This document shows positions 62,190 through 64,000 of a DNA stretch of 64,000 nt, in pieces (within the stretch, counting starts at the first letter, position 1; each line of letters starts with the position of its first letter). Source of the stretch: Portevinia maculata (lineage: Eukaryota; Arthropoda; Insecta; Diptera; Syrphidae); NCBI GenBank assembly GCA_949715645.1, contig OX454528.1:56374513-56438512 (forward strand), read 5' to 3'. Position numbers and translations under genes: made by a program. The notes beneath the pieces were generated by a model. The model searched no databases, was not told the DNA's origin, and saw only the letters and a program-made list of their open reading frames with translations.

Positions 62190-63163
62190 ATGAGTGAGAT
62201 ATCACTAAATGATTTAATCGAGATAACTCTTCCACCCTCTTCATTTCTTAGTAATATTTGATTTTTACTAAACCATACATATTTTGCACCTTTTTCCTTC
62301 GCTATCTCTTTCGTCTTCATTAAAAGAGCTTGTGTGTAACGAGTTAGGGAGTCGTTGACAAATATGCTGCTTCCTTTGTTGTTCTTGCTGTTCCTTCTGC
62401 TTACGTCCCCGCCGGAGAGGTCAACCACTTGAGAGATGAGTTTGTTTTTGTTAGTCCTCTTTGCGCACATTATGCGTTGCTTCGTTGTAAGGTTGGAGAA
62501 CTTAACACAGATGATTGGCTTAGGCTGAGATTTTGAGCGCATTTTTTTAACATAGCAGCTCTGAATTTCACAGTCAGCAACATCTATAGATAGGGCATTA
62601 CCGAAAATTTGCTTTGCCTTTTCAATTGCATTGGTGCCATTTACATTTGTAACACCAACAATGTCTATAGAGTTCACTAGCGATTCTTGTTGTTGCCAGT
62701 TTAATTTGGACTCTAGACTTTGCACTTTAGCTCTAAGGTCTTCGTTCTCTTTTCTCAATTCGGCCAACTCCTGGAGAAAGCGGGTGTTACAGTTTTCCAA
62801 TTTTGATAGTTTGGCATATATCATCTGGAGAGTACATTGACCCTCGCTATTGATGTCACTGTTAGATGACTCTCCAATTGACGGCTGAGTGTTGGATTCC
62901 GCAGTTAGAAGAGTACTAGCTTTAGATGGAGCGTTGTTGTTGGTGCGCTTCTTGGACGTTGCTGGCATTTGATCATGCAGAGACCGTCGTCGTTGAACTG
63001 CACACTTATCGCACCGATATGGATTACCACTTGATTTAAAATATTCAGCATCATCTTTAGTGATATTTACACAGTTTAAATGAAAAATGTGCTTGCAGTC
63101 ACCACAATTTATTTTTGCAGGGCAATTGCGATCTATTTTTTGTTTACACACTGAACAATTCAT
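62186..63163 (-). CDS. V ORF1 with PHD-like zinc finger and coiled coil
   Basis: ATG at 63163 gives 325 codons. An N-terminal zinc finger of PHD type is formed by CSVCKQKI, CGDCKHIFHLNC and CDKCAVQ. A coiled coil follows around residues 110-160 (ELAELRKENEDLRAKVQSLE), then a compact C-terminal domain (SIDIVGVTNVNG, KPIICVKFSNLTTKQRIM) like the RNA-binding parts of CR1 ORF1. Complete and open. Its product would coat the LINE RNA. Confidence 0.85.
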   Translation of the reverse strand: MNCSVCKQKIDRNCPAKINCGDCKHIFHLNCVNITKDDAEYFKSSGNPYRCDKCAVQRRRSLHDQMPATSKKRTNNNAPSKASTLLTAESNTQPSIGESSNSDINSEGQCTLQMIYAKLSKLENCNTRFLQELAELRKENEDLRAKVQSLESKLNWQQQESLVNSIDIVGVTNVNGTNAIEKAKQIFGNALSIDVADCEIQSCYVKKMRSKSQPKPIICVKFSNLTTKQRIMCAKRTNKNKLISQVVDLSGGDVSRRNSKNNKGSSIFVNDSLTRYTQALLMKTKEIAKEKGAKYVWFSKNQILLRNEEGGRVISIKSFSDISLI

Positions 63164-63219
63164 TTTTAATTAAGGAGCTAATTTTTTGTGATGTGTACCC
63201 CACGACAACACAAAGTTAC

Positions 63220-64000
63220 TACTTTGCTTCATTGGAGAGTTGGATTGTGATGCCTTTTAGCACTGGCTGAGTCAACCCGACCAGCTTCCTCCTTCTCGTA
63301 AAGAGAACAACCTCAGTTTTAAGAGGATTGACCGAGAACCCATTCCTAGTGCACCATTCGTCGATCACGTCAAGGGCCGCCTGCGCCTTGGCGCATACAG
63401 TCGCTTGGCATGATCCAACAGAAAGCACGGCAACATCATCCGCGTATGCCTGAGCATAAATATTAGAACTGTTGAGTGCGTTCAACAGAGAGTCGACCAG
63501 CATACACCACAGCAGTGGAGACAGGACGCCGCCTTGCGGGCAGCCTCTGTTTACCCCCGCCATAACATAGCGGCCACAATCCGCATCCGCAACCAACGTT
63601 CTATTCATTAGCATTGCTTTAATCCACAACACCAATGGTTCGTCTACTCCGTGTTGTCTGGCGGAGCTGCACATGCTATCAAAAGTCGCATTGTCAAAAG
63701 CACCCTCAATATCGATGAAAATGTCCATCGCGTATTCTTTTCTGTCAAGCGCGCCCTCAATTCTACCAACTAGATTTTGGAGCGCAGTCTCGCAGGATTT
63801 TCCGCGTTGATAGGCATGTTGCATCTGAGATAGTGGGTGCAATCGCAAAGCACTTTTGCGCACGTGAAGCTCGACCAGCCTTTCCAAGCTTTTCAGCAAG
63901 AAGGAAGTCAGACTGATTGGTCTGAAGCTATTGGCGAGCGAGTAGTCACTTCTGCCAATTTTTGGTATAAATGCCACTCTAACTGTACGCCAGGGTGTTG
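63220..64000 (-). pseudogene. LINE W copy 2, RT part (runs off window)
   Basis: Continuation of W copy 2 beyond V. The open frame 63219-63977 encodes RT with FIPKIGRSDYSLANSFRPIS, AYQRGKSCETAL, FIDIEGAFDNATFDS, RGCPQGGVLSPLLW and AYADDVAVLSVG. Closely matches 5438-6200 of W. The upstream part lies outside the window. Confidence 0.92.

Larger units (their letters stand above)
58409..63219 (-). mobile_element. CR1-like LINE V with PHD-type ORF1
   Basis: A 4.8-kb minus-strand element with a (GATGAT)n 3' tail at 58409-58438, a 3' UTR, a two-domain ORF2 and an ORF1. It sits inside W copy 2 with a 5-bp duplication. It holds a 364-bp inverted-repeat element in the endonuclease. Confidence 0.88.

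Overview
The window looks like transposon-packed heterochromatin-like DNA from an insect, most likely a fly. Supporting this are mdg3-like, Osvaldo/Ulysses-like and other Ty3/gypsy elements with dipteran-type primer sites, LOA-, CR1/Jockey- and RTE-like LINEs, a Helentron with an endonuclease domain, tRNA-derived SINEs, and a broken Bap60 (SWI/SNF subunit) copy that resembles the fly protein. I see no prokaryotic gene, host rRNA or tRNA, or CRISPR array, and no clearly intact host gene. Species cannot be decided from sequence alone.

Layout. 1-3299 is a decayed + strand mdg3-like gypsy copy (copy A), broken by the 3' tail of a LINE (LINE-Z). That LINE was in turn broken by gypsy element Y (3330-12432). 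Y carries a full LOA-like LINE, W (3928-8509), inside its gag, flanked by a 13-bp target duplication. From 11604 to 19873 a 4,135-bp block is present twice in tandem, almost without change. It spans the Y 3' end, LINE-Z, a solo LTR, LINE-C, an env-like remnant, a LINE tail and the Helentron endonuclease end. From about 19750 to 39540 a minus-strand Helentron is split by gypsy element X (20160-38914). X holds two younger insertions: a long-LTR Osvaldo/Ulysses-like element (20527-28659, TSD CAGT) and a nearly intact mdg3-like element, copy B (29783-35842, TSD GTAT).

39.5-52 kb is a mosaic. It has two three-copy tandem repeats, a divergent pair of related intron-containing fragments, an inverted pair of Bap60-derived copies forming a 219-bp hairpin, nested terminal-inverted-repeat elements, an RTE-type LINE, SINEs, a mariner fragment and a CR1-like LINE. 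52.1-56.9 kb is another gypsy element (U), split by a non-autonomous hAT with an exact 8-bp TSD. 56.9-64 kb is a second W copy, split by a CR1-like LINE (V) whose ORF1 begins with a PHD-like zinc finger and which itself holds a small inverted-repeat element.

How parts work together. The best-preserved transposon genes are copy B gag/pol (apparent -1 slip site, then a stop shared with copy A) and the long W ORF. The most unusual structure is the Bap60 inverted repeat, which could give a hairpin RNA able to feed small-RNA silencing of the parent gene; this is inference. Nesting order is supported by matching target duplications at several junctions.
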